A stretch of DNA of 64,000 nt, from positions 18,532-82,531 of the forward strand of contig LJDB01000062.1 in NCBI GenBank assembly GCA_001983455.1, written 5' to 3'. This stretch comes from Candidatus Epulonipiscium fishelsonii. Its GTDB lineage: Bacteria; Bacillota; Clostridia; Lachnospirales; Cellulosilyticaceae. The notes under the pieces are model-generated. The model had not been told where the DNA came from and made no database searches. It worked only from the letters and a program-made list of their open reading frames with translations. This document shows positions 47,825-57,127 of this stretch, in pieces. The translations under genes were made by a program, and so were the position numbers. The stretch's first letter is position 1. The number at the start of each line of letters is the position of its first letter.

Positions 47825-47983
47825 ACTATTTCCTCCAAAAAATTAAAGCTTTCTATTAAGGATAACCAATTTTCAAAATAAAGGCAATAGCTTTAACAAA
47901 TTTAAATTAAAATTTTACAAAAAATAATTGAAAAAAATTGGAATCTATATTAAGATAAAGGTATCATTGAAGGAGGATTTATA

Positions 47984-50101
47984 ATGGATTATAATTTATT
48001 AAGAAATACAGATCAACCGCATGAATTTTTGGGAATGCACGAACAATATAAAAAAGGAGTGGAAATAGTTGTTGTCAGAGTATTTTGTCCAGATGCAATT
48101 AAAGTTGTTGCTAAGCCAAAAACAGAACCTGACAAAGAATATGCACTTCAAGAATTATCAGAAGGCCTTTTTGAAGGGGTTATGGGCAAGCATAAAAAGA
48201 AGTTTCCATATATTCTACGCTACACTAACCAATCTGGAGAAACTTGGGAAAGTGAAGATGCATATGCATTTGAACCTTATATATCTCAAGATAATTTAAA
48301 AACATTTTTAACCTCAATTGATCCAAAAGCATATAGCTGGATGGGTGCACACGTTACAACTAAAGAGTCAGTAAGAGGTGTAAACTTTACAGTTTGGGCT
48401 CCTAATGCAAAAAGAGTTAGCATAATTGGTGAGTTTAATAATTGGGATGGTCGCCGTCATATTATGACCAACTACAAATATTCTGGTATATTTAATATAT
48501 TTATTCCAGGAATTTCAGAGCATAGTTGCTATAAATATGAAATCAAAACACAAGATGATAGTTTATTGTATAAAGCTGACCCCTATGCAAGACGATTTGC
48601 ATTAAGACCCGAAACTTATTGTTTTCCATATAATGGCAATAGTTATACTTGGAAAAATGAAGGTATTGATAAACAAGATATCAATTCCGTAAACAAGCCT
48701 GTAAATATTTATGAGGTGCATATAGGCTCTTGGCGAAGAAAAGGAAATAATGAATTTTTAACTTATAGAGAAATTGCTCAACCTCTAGCAGAATATGTTA
48801 ATGAAATGAACTACACTCATGTTGAACTTATGGGTATTATGGAACATCCTTTTGATGGTTCTTGGGGATATCAAGTTACTGGATACTTTGCACCCACTAC
48901 AAGATATGGAATGCCAGATGATTTTAAATATTTAATGGATGTGCTACATCAACATGGAATAGGAGTTATTTTAGATTGGGTTCCTGGACATTTTCCAAAA
49001 GATGCTTTTGGATTTGAATATTTTGATGGAACACATCTTTATGAAAAACCTGAAACTCATCCAGATTGGGGAACACTTTTATTTGATTATTATAAAAGAG
49101 AAGTAAAAAGTTTCTTAATCTCTAGTGCAATGATGTGGTTTGATGAATATAAAGCAGATGGAATAAGGGTTGATGCAGTTGCTTCAATGCTTTTTGGAGG
49201 AAGATTAGGTAGTCATGAATCAGATGGAACAGCGGTAGAATTTTTAAAAGAATTAAACCAAACTGTAAAAAAAGAATTTCCTCACAAAATTGTAATTGCA
49301 GAAGACTCCAGTGCATGGTATGGAGTTACTAAAAAAGTTGATGAGGGTGGTTTAGGATTTGATTATAAATGGAATTTAGGTTGGATGAATGATGTCCTAA
49401 AATATATGTCATATAAATTTGAGCATAGAGGATATATTCATGATAAGTTAACATTTAGCTTATCTTATATGTATAATGAAAATTATATACTTCCACTTTC
49501 ACATGATGAAGTAGTTCATGGCAAGAGCCCAATGCTGTATAAAATGTCTGGAGATTGGTGGCAAAGACAAGCAAACTTGAGATTGCTATATGGATATATG
49601 TATGTGCATCCTGGTAAAAAATTAATGTTCATGGGTAATGAATTTGTACAAACAAGTGAATGGTATGAAGGCAAATCCCTTGATTGGCATCTTCTTGAAT
49701 ATAAAGATCACAGAGAAACTCTTTTGTATGTAAAAGAATTAAATGAGCTTTATAAATCACACCCCGCTTTATATGAGGAAAAAGACTTAACTCAGAATTT
49801 TTCTTGGATTAGAGGCGACGACTTAGATACTTTAATAGTAAGCTTTATAAGAAGAACAAAAAAAGAAGAACTAATAATAATATTAAACTTTTCTATTAGA
49901 ACTCATCTAGGGTATATAGTTGGAGCAGAAAAAGAAGGAACTTATAAAGAAATCTTTAACAGCGATAAACTAGAGTATGGTGGAACAGGACGATTAAATG
50001 GAGAACTTCAAACAAATAACTTTGGATATAATTATAAAGAGTTTTCTTTGTATGTAGATGTACCTCCAGCAGGCCTTGTTGTGTTAAAGCATATTAAATA
50101 A
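47984..50101 (+). CDS. glgB: 1,4-alpha-glucan branching enzyme
   Basis: 705 residues. N-terminal carbohydrate-binding (CBM48) part from residue 1 to about 220, with VWAPNAKRVSIIGEFNNWDG; then the GH13 barrel. Catalytic motifs: GIRVDAVASML (Asp nucleophile), IVIAEDSSAW (Glu) and LSHDEVVHGK (second Asp); C-terminal beta domain. It adds 1,6-branches to glycogen. The other glg genes are absent here, which is unusual for a glycogen maker. AAGGAGG precedes ATG 47984. Confidence 0.96.
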   Translation: MDYNLLRNTDQPHEFLGMHEQYKKGVEIVVVRVFCPDAIKVVAKPKTEPDKEYALQELSEGLFEGVMGKHKKKFPYILRYTNQSGETWESEDAYAFEPYISQDNLKTFLTSIDPKAYSWMGAHVTTKESVRGVNFTVWAPNAKRVSIIGEFNNWDGRRHIMTNYKYSGIFNIFIPGISEHSCYKYEIKTQDDSLLYKADPYARRFALRPETYCFPYNGNSYTWKNEGIDKQDINSVNKPVNIYEVHIGSWRRKGNNEFLTYREIAQPLAEYVNEMNYTHVELMGIMEHPFDGSWGYQVTGYFAPTTRYGMPDDFKYLMDVLHQHGIGVILDWVPGHFPKDAFGFEYFDGTHLYEKPETHPDWGTLLFDYYKREVKSFLISSAMMWFDEYKADGIRVDAVASMLFGGRLGSHESDGTAVEFLKELNQTVKKEFPHKIVIAEDSSAWYGVTKKVDEGGLGFDYKWNLGWMNDVLKYMSYKFEHRGYIHDKLTFSLSYMYNENYILPLSHDEVVHGKSPMLYKMSGDWWQRQANLRLLYGYMYVHPGKKLMFMGNEFVQTSEWYEGKSLDWHLLEYKDHRETLLYVKELNELYKSHPALYEEKDLTQNFSWIRGDDLDTLIVSFIRRTKKEELIIILNFSIRTHLGYIVGAEKEGTYKEIFNSDKLEYGGTGRLNGELQTNNFGYNYKEFSLYVDVPPAGLVVLKHIK

Positions 50102-50109
50102 TAAAAATC

Positions 50110-50368
50110 TGAACTGCACCCATAAAGTTAGATAGAAGAAAGGGTGCAGGTATGCTGACATATGAAAACAAAGTGGATATATATACTAGAAGAAAAAATG
50201 GTGAAACTATAAATAGTCTAGATAATAGATTTAAAATCCATCGATAAGTATACAGACTATTATAATAATAAGAGAATTAAAATTAAGTTGAAAGGACTAA
50301 CTCCTAATCAATTTAGGAATCAGTCCACATACTGGTTAAAATCTATCCAGTAAACTGGGGTCAGTTCA
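50110..50368 (+). mobile_element. Internally deleted IS3-family relic
   Basis: About 259 bp between imperfect inverted ends TGAACTGCACCC and GGGGTCAGTTCA. Inside, MLTYENKVDIYTRRKNGE (start of an IS3 OrfA; ATG at 50152) breaks off after some 32 codons, then KYTDYYNNKRIKIKLKGL and TPNQFR, the end of the OrfB integrase, follow up to a TAG. The middle, with the DDE core, is missing, so it cannot move by itself. No clear target duplication. Confidence 0.8.
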
Positions 50369-50374
50369 TTTTTT

Positions 50375-51163
50375 TTATAATGCTATATTAAATGAACTAC
50401 CCATTAAATTCATCATATTTTTGTGTGCTTGCATTTGATATTGTGTAAGTGCATTTTGGGTCGTTAAATTCACAATTTCTTCAGCATAATCTGTGTCTTG
50501 GATACGACTAGCTGCTGCTTTAAGATTTTCAGAAGTTACTGCGTTGGAATTGTACTGATGTTGCATTCCATTTGTTTGTGCACCCAGTTCTGATCTTAAT
50601 GAAGTTACTTGTTCTAAAGCCTGATCAATAGTATCTAAAGAAAAATCTCCAGTTACATCAAAATCAGCAATTCCTAAACTTTCAATACTTATTTCTCCAA
50701 GTTGATTTTCAGCTGAGCCAAATAAATCCTGTGCATTAAATTCACCATTAGCTAAACTATCAGAAATGCCTTCTTTTATATGATCGATTTCACCTTGAAT
50801 AATTTCACGTTCAGAACTAGATAAAGTTCCATTAGACGCTTGAACACCAAGCTCTTGAATTCTATTTAAGCTATCAGCCACACCACTTAAAGCACTGTCA
50901 CCCACATTAATTCTATTCATTTCCATTGAAAGATTTTGGTTCTCCATGTCTATCCCGACATATGATGAAAGAATATTTTGTGCGATAGCCAATCCCGCTG
51001 CATCATCTGCAGCAGAATTAATTCTTTTTCCACTTGCTAATTTTTCTTGTGCTTCTTCTCTTTCACGGCGTACTTCTTCAACTTTACTTTGTTGCTGTTG
51101 TTGAGTATTTAATCTTGTAGTATACATACTTGGTGAAGTGCCACCAATTGCTCCAATTGCCAT
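50375..51163 (-). CDS. Flagellin-like protein, closest to true flagellin
   Basis: 262 residues. Residues about 40-130 match the flagellin D1 region (EKLASGKRINSAADDAAGLAIAQNI, NLSMEMNRINVGDSAL, IQELGVQASNGTLS), and the C-terminal 60 match the flagellin end (ASRIQDTDYAEEIVNLTTQNALTQ). The N-terminal INHNISALNT-type helix is replaced by MAIGAIGGTSPSMYTTRLNT and a Gln run. ATG 51163 has GAGGTG upstream. Last of three related genes; filament protein or a surface relative. Confidence 0.85.
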   Translation of the reverse strand: MAIGAIGGTSPSMYTTRLNTQQQQQSKVEEVRREREEAQEKLASGKRINSAADDAAGLAIAQNILSSYVGIDMENQNLSMEMNRINVGDSALSGVADSLNRIQELGVQASNGTLSSSEREIIQGEIDHIKEGISDSLANGEFNAQDLFGSAENQLGEISIESLGIADFDVTGDFSLDTIDQALEQVTSLRSELGAQTNGMQHQYNSNAVTSENLKAAASRIQDTDYAEEIVNLTTQNALTQYQMQAHKNMMNLMGSSFNIAL

Positions 51164-51197
51164 AATTGTCACCTCTTTTTAATTTATATATACGTTA

Positions 51198-51217
51198 TGC
51201 GGGGGAGTTCCCCCACA
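51198..51217 (-). other. GC-rich hairpin between flagellin-like genes
   Basis: GGGGG AGTT CCCCC at about 51201-51214, extended by GTG/CGC, is a very stable hairpin in the gap between the second and third flagellin-like genes, without a T-run. It stands out in this AT-rich region. mRNA stability or processing is likely (inference). Confidence 0.6.
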
Positions 51218-51254
51218 AAATAATATTTAATATTTATAGGGTAATAAATTATTT

Positions 51255-52211
51255 TTACATTAAGATATCATAGATTGATTTTGAACCATTCATAAAATTA
51301 AAAAGGTTTGAATAGCTCTCATATTTATACATGTATTGTAAAGTAGCACCTGTAAATTCTTTAAAAGCGTCATATTCATCGTCTTCAGCTTCTGTATTAT
51401 TATCTGATGTATTATTATCTGATGTATCATTATTTGGTGTACCAGTTGTTGGTGTACCAGTTGTTGATGTATCTTCTTCAGGAGTGGTTGTTGGTGCTAC
51501 AGCTTCAGAATCGCCGACCCCAACACTTAAATCACCACTGGTTGAATATCCAGTTCCGTTAATTTGTGCATAAGCATTTTCTATAGTTTGTATTGAACCT
51601 TCCGCAGCAATATCTAAATCATCCAATCCTAAACTTTCAAGTGTATGCTCACTACCACTTTCTTCTAAAGCAGTGCTAAGTTCTGCTTTTAAGTTCTCAA
51701 ATCTATCTTCTAAAATTCCTTTATAACCATCTGTGTAGGCTACAGAGTTTTCTATGGTCACATCTCGTAGTTGGTTTAAAACATCATTTACTGGATTACT
51801 TTCTTCCGTAGTATCTTCTGGAACAGTTTCTTCGGTAGTATTTGATGGATCAGCTACTTCAGTGTTACTCACTGCAGCTACTTGATTAACTGTATCTTGA
51901 TTTATTTGTGCGGAAAGAATGTTTTGTGCATTGCTAACGGCTGTGGTACTATCTGTTACTTCCCTTTGATTATTCGAGTTAGTTTCTTGTACCGCCTGTG
52001 TATTTTGTGATTGAGTCTCTTGTACTGCCTGTGTATTTTGTGATTGTGTTTCTTGTACTGCCTGCGTATTTTGTGATTGTGTTTCTTGTACTGCCTGCGT
52101 ATTTTGTGATTGTGTTTCTTCAACAGTAGGCTGAGCCTGAGTCGCTTGTGTACTTCTAGTGTTTTGAACATATTGCCTATTGGACACTCCACTAATTGCT
52201 CCAACTGCCAT
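51255..52211 (-). CDS. Diverged flagellin-like protein with Gln-rich repeats
   Basis: 318 residues. Same start as its neighbour (MAVGAISG) and a short match SNAQNILSAQI to the flagellin AIAQNILSSY segment; C-terminal TLQYMYKYESYSNLFNFMNGS is like a flagellin end. Residues about 35-77 hold four copies of the 11-residue TQSQNTQAVQE repeat (33-bp DNA period, about 51985-52115). Thr/Glu/Asp-rich low-complexity parts follow. The D1 helices are largely lost, so it is unlikely to be a normal filament subunit. ATG 52211 behind GAGGTG. Confidence 0.75.
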   Translation of the reverse strand: MAVGAISGVSNRQYVQNTRSTQATQAQPTVEETQSQNTQAVQETQSQNTQAVQETQSQNTQAVQETQSQNTQAVQETNSNNQREVTDSTTAVSNAQNILSAQINQDTVNQVAAVSNTEVADPSNTTEETVPEDTTEESNPVNDVLNQLRDVTIENSVAYTDGYKGILEDRFENLKAELSTALEESGSEHTLESLGLDDLDIAAEGSIQTIENAYAQINGTGYSTSGDLSVGVGDSEAVAPTTTPEEDTSTTGTPTTGTPNNDTSDNNTSDNNTEAEDDEYDAFKEFTGATLQYMYKYESYSNLFNFMNGSKSIYDILM

Positions 52212-52272
52212 AATTATCACCTCTTTTTATTATTAAAAACTACAAAATGTAAATCTTAAAAAATTTTAAGTC

Positions 52273-53412
52273 CTAAGAAAACATATTAAATGTTGTTGCT
52301 ACTTGACTATGTCCACCAGAAAATAAATTGAGCATATTCATGTAGCTTCGATATTGATAGGTGTCAGAGAAATTTGTAAATTTCTGAAGAACTTCTTGCC
52401 AAGCACTATTATCATTACCTACACTTTTATTCTTATTTCTTAGATCACTTAGATATTCTTCACTATAGACATGGTTTTTTTGACCCAAAGTAGATTGCTT
52501 ATTAGTAATCCCTTCTATTGCATTGTGAATAGTATTTAGAGAAAATTTTCCTGTAACATCAAAACCTTCAATTTTTAAATCTTTTAATGTAACGCCAGTG
52601 TCTTTTAAAGTGTCTGCTATATTACTTTTAATCTTTTCAACTTCTTCTTGCAAAAGCTCTTTATATCCAGAACTATTTGTTTCAGAAGCTGTAGTCCCTA
52701 ATGCATATAATTTTTCTAAGTCATCTGCAACATCATTTACAGTAGAACTGCTTAATCCAAATGGATTTTCTTTTTTGTAAGATATTAGATCAATGGCATT
52801 ATCGACAGATTTTAGGGAGTTATGTATAGAAGCATCATCTGTAACGTCTATATCTTCTAGCCCTAGTTTCTCGATATCATATCCCATATCTATATCTTCT
52901 AAATTCAATTTAAGTTCCTCTAAAAGTTGATTTATTTGCTCTTGAGAAAATTCACGATACTCGTTGCTTGAAGAATTAGAGGCATAAACTACTTGCTCAC
53001 GTATTTTTTCTAGTGTAGTGGTTATTTCATCTAAGTTACGCTCTCTTTCTCCACTCGAAGTATTTATAGAAATATTGTTTATTTCATTTTGTTCTTCTGT
53101 AGTTATACTATTTTGTTGTTCAGAGTTTGTATCGACATTATCATCTTCACTAGAAACCTTTTGTGTTTTATTAAGAACATCTCGATTTACTTGTGCTGAA
53201 AGAATGTTTTGTGCATTAGCAACACCAGTTGCTCTATCCGTTATTTTAGTATTTTGTTTATTTGTACTGCCAACATTTTCTTGTGAATTTACTTGTTCTT
53301 GTGAATTTACTTGCAAAACATTAACATGATCTGCTGCTGATGTATCTCGAACTTTTCTAATGGGCTGTACATAATATGAATTAGAAGATCTGTTGACTGG
53401 ACTAATTGTCAT
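52273..53412 (-). CDS. Diverged flagellin-like protein, third member
   Basis: 379 residues. Start MTISPVNRSSNS..., GVANAQNILSAQVN as in the other two, and a C-terminal TYQYRSYMNMLNLFSGG like flagellin-related ends. Two inner segments are alike: EKLGLEDIDVTDDASIHNSLKSVDNAI and LKIEGFDVTGKFSLNTIHNAIEGI, each also like the first gene's SLGIADFDVTGDFSLDTIDQAL. This points to an internal duplication of one domain. Start ATG 53412 with GAGGTG; the reading from 53490 is rejected. Confidence 0.72.
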   Translation of the reverse strand: MTISPVNRSSNSYYVQPIRKVRDTSAADHVNVLQVNSQEQVNSQENVGSTNKQNTKITDRATGVANAQNILSAQVNRDVLNKTQKVSSEDDNVDTNSEQQNSITTEEQNEINNISINTSSGERERNLDEITTTLEKIREQVVYASNSSSNEYREFSQEQINQLLEELKLNLEDIDMGYDIEKLGLEDIDVTDDASIHNSLKSVDNAIDLISYKKENPFGLSSSTVNDVADDLEKLYALGTTASETNSSGYKELLQEEVEKIKSNIADTLKDTGVTLKDLKIEGFDVTGKFSLNTIHNAIEGITNKQSTLGQKNHVYSEEYLSDLRNKNKSVGNDNSAWQEVLQKFTNFSDTYQYRSYMNMLNLFSGGHSQVATTFNMFS

Positions 53413-53655
53413 AATTATCACCTCGATTGTATTAATAAATATTACACTACATGATATATTCGACATAAATGATAAAAAATATAATATCATATTATATTTT
53501 TTATGGTTTAATATTTATATAATATTAAATTACAAATTATAAGATATATATTAATCCGATTACCTACTATAAGAACTTATACTAAGTACATTTTTCAAAA
53601 AAATATAAAATATATAAATATTTATATATTTGTCTTGGTTGTATATATAAACATA

Positions 53656-53684
53656 TTGTCTATTTTTTAAAATTATCTTATAAT
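53656..53684 (+). promoter_or_regulatory. Promoter of the DUF285 protein gene
   Basis: TTGTCT (53656-53661) and TATAAT (53679-53684), 17-bp spacer, 56 bp before the ATG. The rest of 53413-53740 is AT-rich; I see no clear flagellar sigma-28 promoter for the divergent flagellin-like genes. Confidence 0.6.
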
Positions 53685-53740
53685 ATAAAATATAAGCATT
53701 GTATTTTATATTAAGTTAAAATGCACTAGGGGGAAAATAA

Positions 53741-55060
53741 ATGTATAAAGAAGAAATTGAGTGGCTAACACAAGAATTGACATGCATAAAAAACAGCATA
53801 AAAGAAATGGAAAAACAAAGACGAAAATTTCAAGGCAGATTGAAAGCTTTAGAGGAAAAACAAGATTTAATTAATAAGATAGAGTTCAAAAATGATTTGC
53901 ACAATTTTGTTTCTAACTTAAAATCTATGGACAAAATTGATGTTATGGAATTTAAGGAATTACTAGATAAGATAAATGCAAAATGCAAACTGACATCAAT
54001 AATTAGTATAAATGATGATTATATCGGTGGATATGAATTAAAAATAATTGATAGTAATGAAGAAACTATTATCGGAGATGTACAATTTTTTGATATTTCA
54101 AATTTAAAATGTTTTATAAAAGAAGGCTTAATTAAAAATGCTATTCTAAATGAGTATACATACAATATAATATCTGAAGATTTGCCATATAAAAATATTA
54201 AGACTGATGAAAAATTATTTTATGAATACTATATGGCATTTTCCAATACTCAAATACCTGTTAAAAGTGTAAGACTATCAAATAATTTTCGTGAGGAGTT
54301 AAATAGTAACTGGCATCCTTATTTGGTGCTACCACAACCTTTAATAAGACACGATGGTAAATTAGTGCAAAGCATGAAAGAACTATTTTATAACTGTAAT
54401 GAGTTACATGCTCTAGATTTAAGTAATTTTGATACTACTCAAGTAACAGACATGAGTCAGATGTTTGCAAAATGCAATTCATTGCAAAAATTAGACTTAA
54501 GCCATTTTGATACTTCTAAAGTAACAGATATGAGTGGTATGTTTGAACAATGTAAAGCACTACATCAATTGAATTTAAGTAATTTTAACACTTTTAAAGT
54601 TGACAATATGAGAGGCATGTTTGCTGAATGTAAAATGTTAAAAAGATTAGAATTAAATCATTTTAATACGGCTAAAGTAACAGATATGAGCTATATGTTT
54701 GCTGAATGTAGTGAATTAGAAAAAGTCTATGTAAATAATTTTAACACTAGTGAACTAATAAATATGAGTTGTATGTTTTTTTGGTGTAATAAATTAAAGG
54801 AATTAAATTTAAGCAGTTTTGATACATCCAATGTAATAGATATGAGTTGTTTATTTTTTGGATGTAATAAACTACATCGACTGAATTTAAGTAATTTTAA
54901 CACATTTAAAGTAACAGATATGAGCTGTATGTTTGCTGAATGTAGTGAGTTGGAACAACTAGACATAACTAATTTTGATACATCAAATGTAATATATATG
55001 GGTTGTATGTTTAAAAGATGTAACAAATTACAAAAACTAGGCTTCAGCAAATTTAAATAG
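53741..55060 (+). CDS. DUF285 (BspA-like) repeat protein without signal peptide
   Basis: 439 residues. Residues 1-55 are a Lys/Glu coiled coil, then a 150-residue unassigned part. From about residue 220 eight and a half 26-residue repeats (78-bp period) follow with the pattern LDLSNFDTxxVTDMSxMFxxC, the DUF285 leucine-rich-like repeat. Such repeats usually sit in secreted or lipoprotein surface proteins; here there is no signal peptide, lipobox or sorting signal. A cytosolic binding role is thus likely. Repeats differ enough for it to be old. Confidence 0.85.
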   Translation: MYKEEIEWLTQELTCIKNSIKEMEKQRRKFQGRLKALEEKQDLINKIEFKNDLHNFVSNLKSMDKIDVMEFKELLDKINAKCKLTSIISINDDYIGGYELKIIDSNEETIIGDVQFFDISNLKCFIKEGLIKNAILNEYTYNIISEDLPYKNIKTDEKLFYEYYMAFSNTQIPVKSVRLSNNFREELNSNWHPYLVLPQPLIRHDGKLVQSMKELFYNCNELHALDLSNFDTTQVTDMSQMFAKCNSLQKLDLSHFDTSKVTDMSGMFEQCKALHQLNLSNFNTFKVDNMRGMFAECKMLKRLELNHFNTAKVTDMSYMFAECSELEKVYVNNFNTSELINMSCMFFWCNKLKELNLSSFDTSNVIDMSCLFFGCNKLHRLNLSNFNTFKVTDMSCMFAECSELEQLDITNFDTSNVIYMGCMFKRCNKLQKLGFSKFK

Positions 55061-55070
55061 AGAGACATCA

Positions 55071-55100
55071 AAAAGCACCTGGACAGGTGCTTTTGTTTTT
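55071..55100. terminator. Bidirectional terminator between the DUF285 gene and ftsZ
   Basis: AAAAGCACCTG and CAGGTGCTTTT form an 11-bp stem; TTTTGTTTTT follows on the plus strand and a T-run on the minus strand. Confidence 0.88.
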
Positions 55101-55108
55101 ATATTTAG

Positions 55109-56239
55109 TTAACGAGAGCGTCTTAAAAAGTCTGGAATTTGAGGTGAATCACCTGAGTGTTCTGGTCTCCCATTTATATTTTTAGATTTTATTTCAACTT
55201 TATTTTCTTCTTTTTCCACATGCTTATCTTCTCTTTTATTAGAACTTGGTGATTTAATAAAATTAGAGCTTGGCCTAACATCTAAATTTTGAAAGTCTGT
55301 TGCAATTATTGTAATTGAAAGCTCCTCTCCTAAATCGTCATTAATTGAAGTACCAAATATAATTTCTGCATCTGGATCTACACCTTCGCAAATCAATTCT
55401 GCTGCAGAGTTAGCTTCCATTAAGCCTAATGATTCTCCACCAGAAATATTAAGAAGTACACATCTTGCACCACGAATGGTTGTATCAAGTAATGGACTAC
55501 TAATTGCTTGCTTTACTGCTTCTTCTGCTCGGTTTTCACCGCTAGCTACTCCAATACCCATATGTGCAACACCTTTATTTGTCATAATTGTACGCACATC
55601 TGCAAAATCAAGGTTTATTACACCTGGACTTGAAATAAGGTCTGCAATCCCTTGAACTCCCTGTTGTAAAACCTTGTCAGCTTTGCTAAAGGCCTCAATC
55701 ATAGTTGTTTTTTTATCAATTACTTGTAAAATTTTATCATTAGGAATTATAATTAATGTATCTACAGCTTTTTTTAGTTCTTCCATTCCTTTTTCAGCAT
55801 TTATCATTCTTTTGCGGCCCTCAAAACTAAAAGGTTTTGTAACCACTCCCACAGTTAATATTCCTTGTTCTTTAGCCATCTTTGCAATTACTGGAGCAGC
55901 ACCTGTTCCTGTTCCTCCGCCCATTCCTGCAGTTATAAACAGCATATCTGTTCCTTGTAAAGCTTTAAGTATTTCTTCTTTACTTTCCTCCGCAGATTTT
56001 GTACCTATTTCTGGATTAGCACCTGCACCCAATCCACGGGTCATTTTTTCACCAATTTGTATTCTAAGTGCTGCCTTAGAACGGGAAAGGGCTTGATGAT
56101 CAGTATTAACAGTGATAAAATCTACACCATTTAGTCCATCTTCAATCATTCGGTCAACGGCATTGTTTCCTCCTCCTCCCACTCCAATTACTTTTATCTT
56201 AGCTCCTTGTGTTGGGTCTTCCATATAAAGTTCTAGCAC
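55109..56239 (-). CDS. ftsZ: Cell-division GTPase FtsZ
   Basis: 376 residues. GTP loop [14 protein letters not shown]7 loop [12 protein letters not shown]-terminal [14 protein letters not shown], and the C-terminal peptide IPDFLRRSR that binds FtsA/SepF. It forms the Z-ring. The start is taken at GTG 56239 ([12 protein letters not shown]), which has AGGTGG in the right place and matches the usual clostridial FtsZ start; GTG 56248 is inside the site and ATG 56224 is the other choice. Forty bp after ftsQ. Confidence 0.95.
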   Translation of the reverse strand: MLELYMEDPTQGAKIKVIGVGGGGNNAVDRMIEDGLNGVDFITVNTDHQALSRSKAALRIQIGEKMTRGLGAGANPEIGTKSAEESKEEILKALQGTDMLFITAGMGGGTGTGAAPVIAKMAKEQGILTVGVVTKPFSFEGRKRMINAEKGMEELKKAVDTLIIIPNDKILQVIDKKTTMIEAFSKADKVLQQGVQGIADLISSPGVINLDFADVRTIMTNKGVAHMGIGVASGENRAEEAVKQAISSPLLDTTIRGARCVLLNISGGESLGLMEANSAAELICEGVDPDAEIIFGTSINDDLGEELSITIIATDFQNLDVRPSSNFIKSPSSNKREDKHVEKEENKVEIKSKNINGRPEHSGDSPQIPDFLRRSR

Positions 56240-56278
56240 AATTGCCACCTCTTTTCATTTAATGTACAAGATAATTAA

Positions 56279-56983
56279 TTATTCAAGCGGCTTGAGAACG
56301 GCTGAGCCATTTTCTATCATAGATAGATCCAATACACCAATGGTATATGTATCATAAATTCCTATAAGCCACCTTATTTTTTGTTCAAACTCCTTAATAT
56401 CCCCAATTATAACATCTAATGAATTAATGTACAAGTGTATTTGTTCAGTGTCAGAAACATTTATTGTGGTTACTTCTTCTTGCAAATTATATTTATTTAA
56501 TATGCTTAATATTTCTTTAAGCACTATAAATTCTTCATCTTCTACAGGAACAAGTTTTTCTCCAACCAAAAATTTATTTATTTTTATTCCTTCAATAATT
56601 GGTAACTTTTCAATTTTTTGCTCATGGTGAGCAAGTACGTAACCTTCTTCGTCTAAAATAATATATCCACCTGAAAAAGGAATATACCCCAAAGGAGTCC
56701 TTTCAACTATATTCAAATTGATGGTATCAGGTAAAACTTTGTCAAGATGGATTTCCTTAATAAAAGGCAAGATTTTTTTACTATTTTCCACGTCACTTTG
56801 TGACAAAGTTAATATATGCGTTGGTTTATCAAGACCTAGTATTATTTTTATATCATCATCAATATAGTATTTATTTCCTTCAATATTAATATTTTTTATA
56901 TTCCAAACTGGCAATACTAATATTAGCAAAAAAGATAAAATAATTATAAAACTTATTATCATAGTTTTCTTTAAGTTTTTCAA
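56279..56983 (-). CDS. ftsQ: Cell-division protein FtsQ/DivIB
   Basis: 234 residues. A single membrane helix near the N-terminus (IISFIIILSFLLILVLPV), then a POTRA domain (IKNINIEGNKYYIDDDIKIILGL) and the beta domain. It is part of the FtsQLB divisome complex outside the membrane. I choose TTG 56983, with GGAGG 5 nt upstream; ATG 57004 is the other option. Only ftsQ and ftsZ remain here of the usual dcw cluster; mur genes and ftsA are not in this place. Confidence 0.88.
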   Translation of the reverse strand: MKNLKKTMIISFIIILSFLLILVLPVWNIKNINIEGNKYYIDDDIKIILGLDKPTHILTLSQSDVENSKKILPFIKEIHLDKVLPDTINLNIVERTPLGYIPFSGGYIILDEEGYVLAHHEQKIEKLPIIEGIKINKFLVGEKLVPVEDEEFIVLKEILSILNKYNLQEEVTTINVSDTEQIHLYINSLDVIIGDIKEFEQKIRWLIGIYDTYTIGVLDLSMIENGSAVLKPLE

Positions 56984-57094
56984 AATTTCCTCCAATCTAA
57001 GCATTTTAAAAACTAACAATACCTCATACAATAGAATTTTAACACAACTAATAATAAATTGGATAGAGCTTTGTCCTAAATTAAAGAAAAAAAC

Positions 57095-57124
57095 ATAAAA
57101 AAAAGCCGAAAATATATTCGGCTT
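57095..57124 (-). terminator. Terminator of the SPFH gene
   Basis: AAGCCGAA (57103-57110) and TTCGGCTT (57117-57124) with a 6-nt loop, followed on the minus strand by eight T's. Confidence 0.93.
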
Positions 57125-57127
57125 CTT

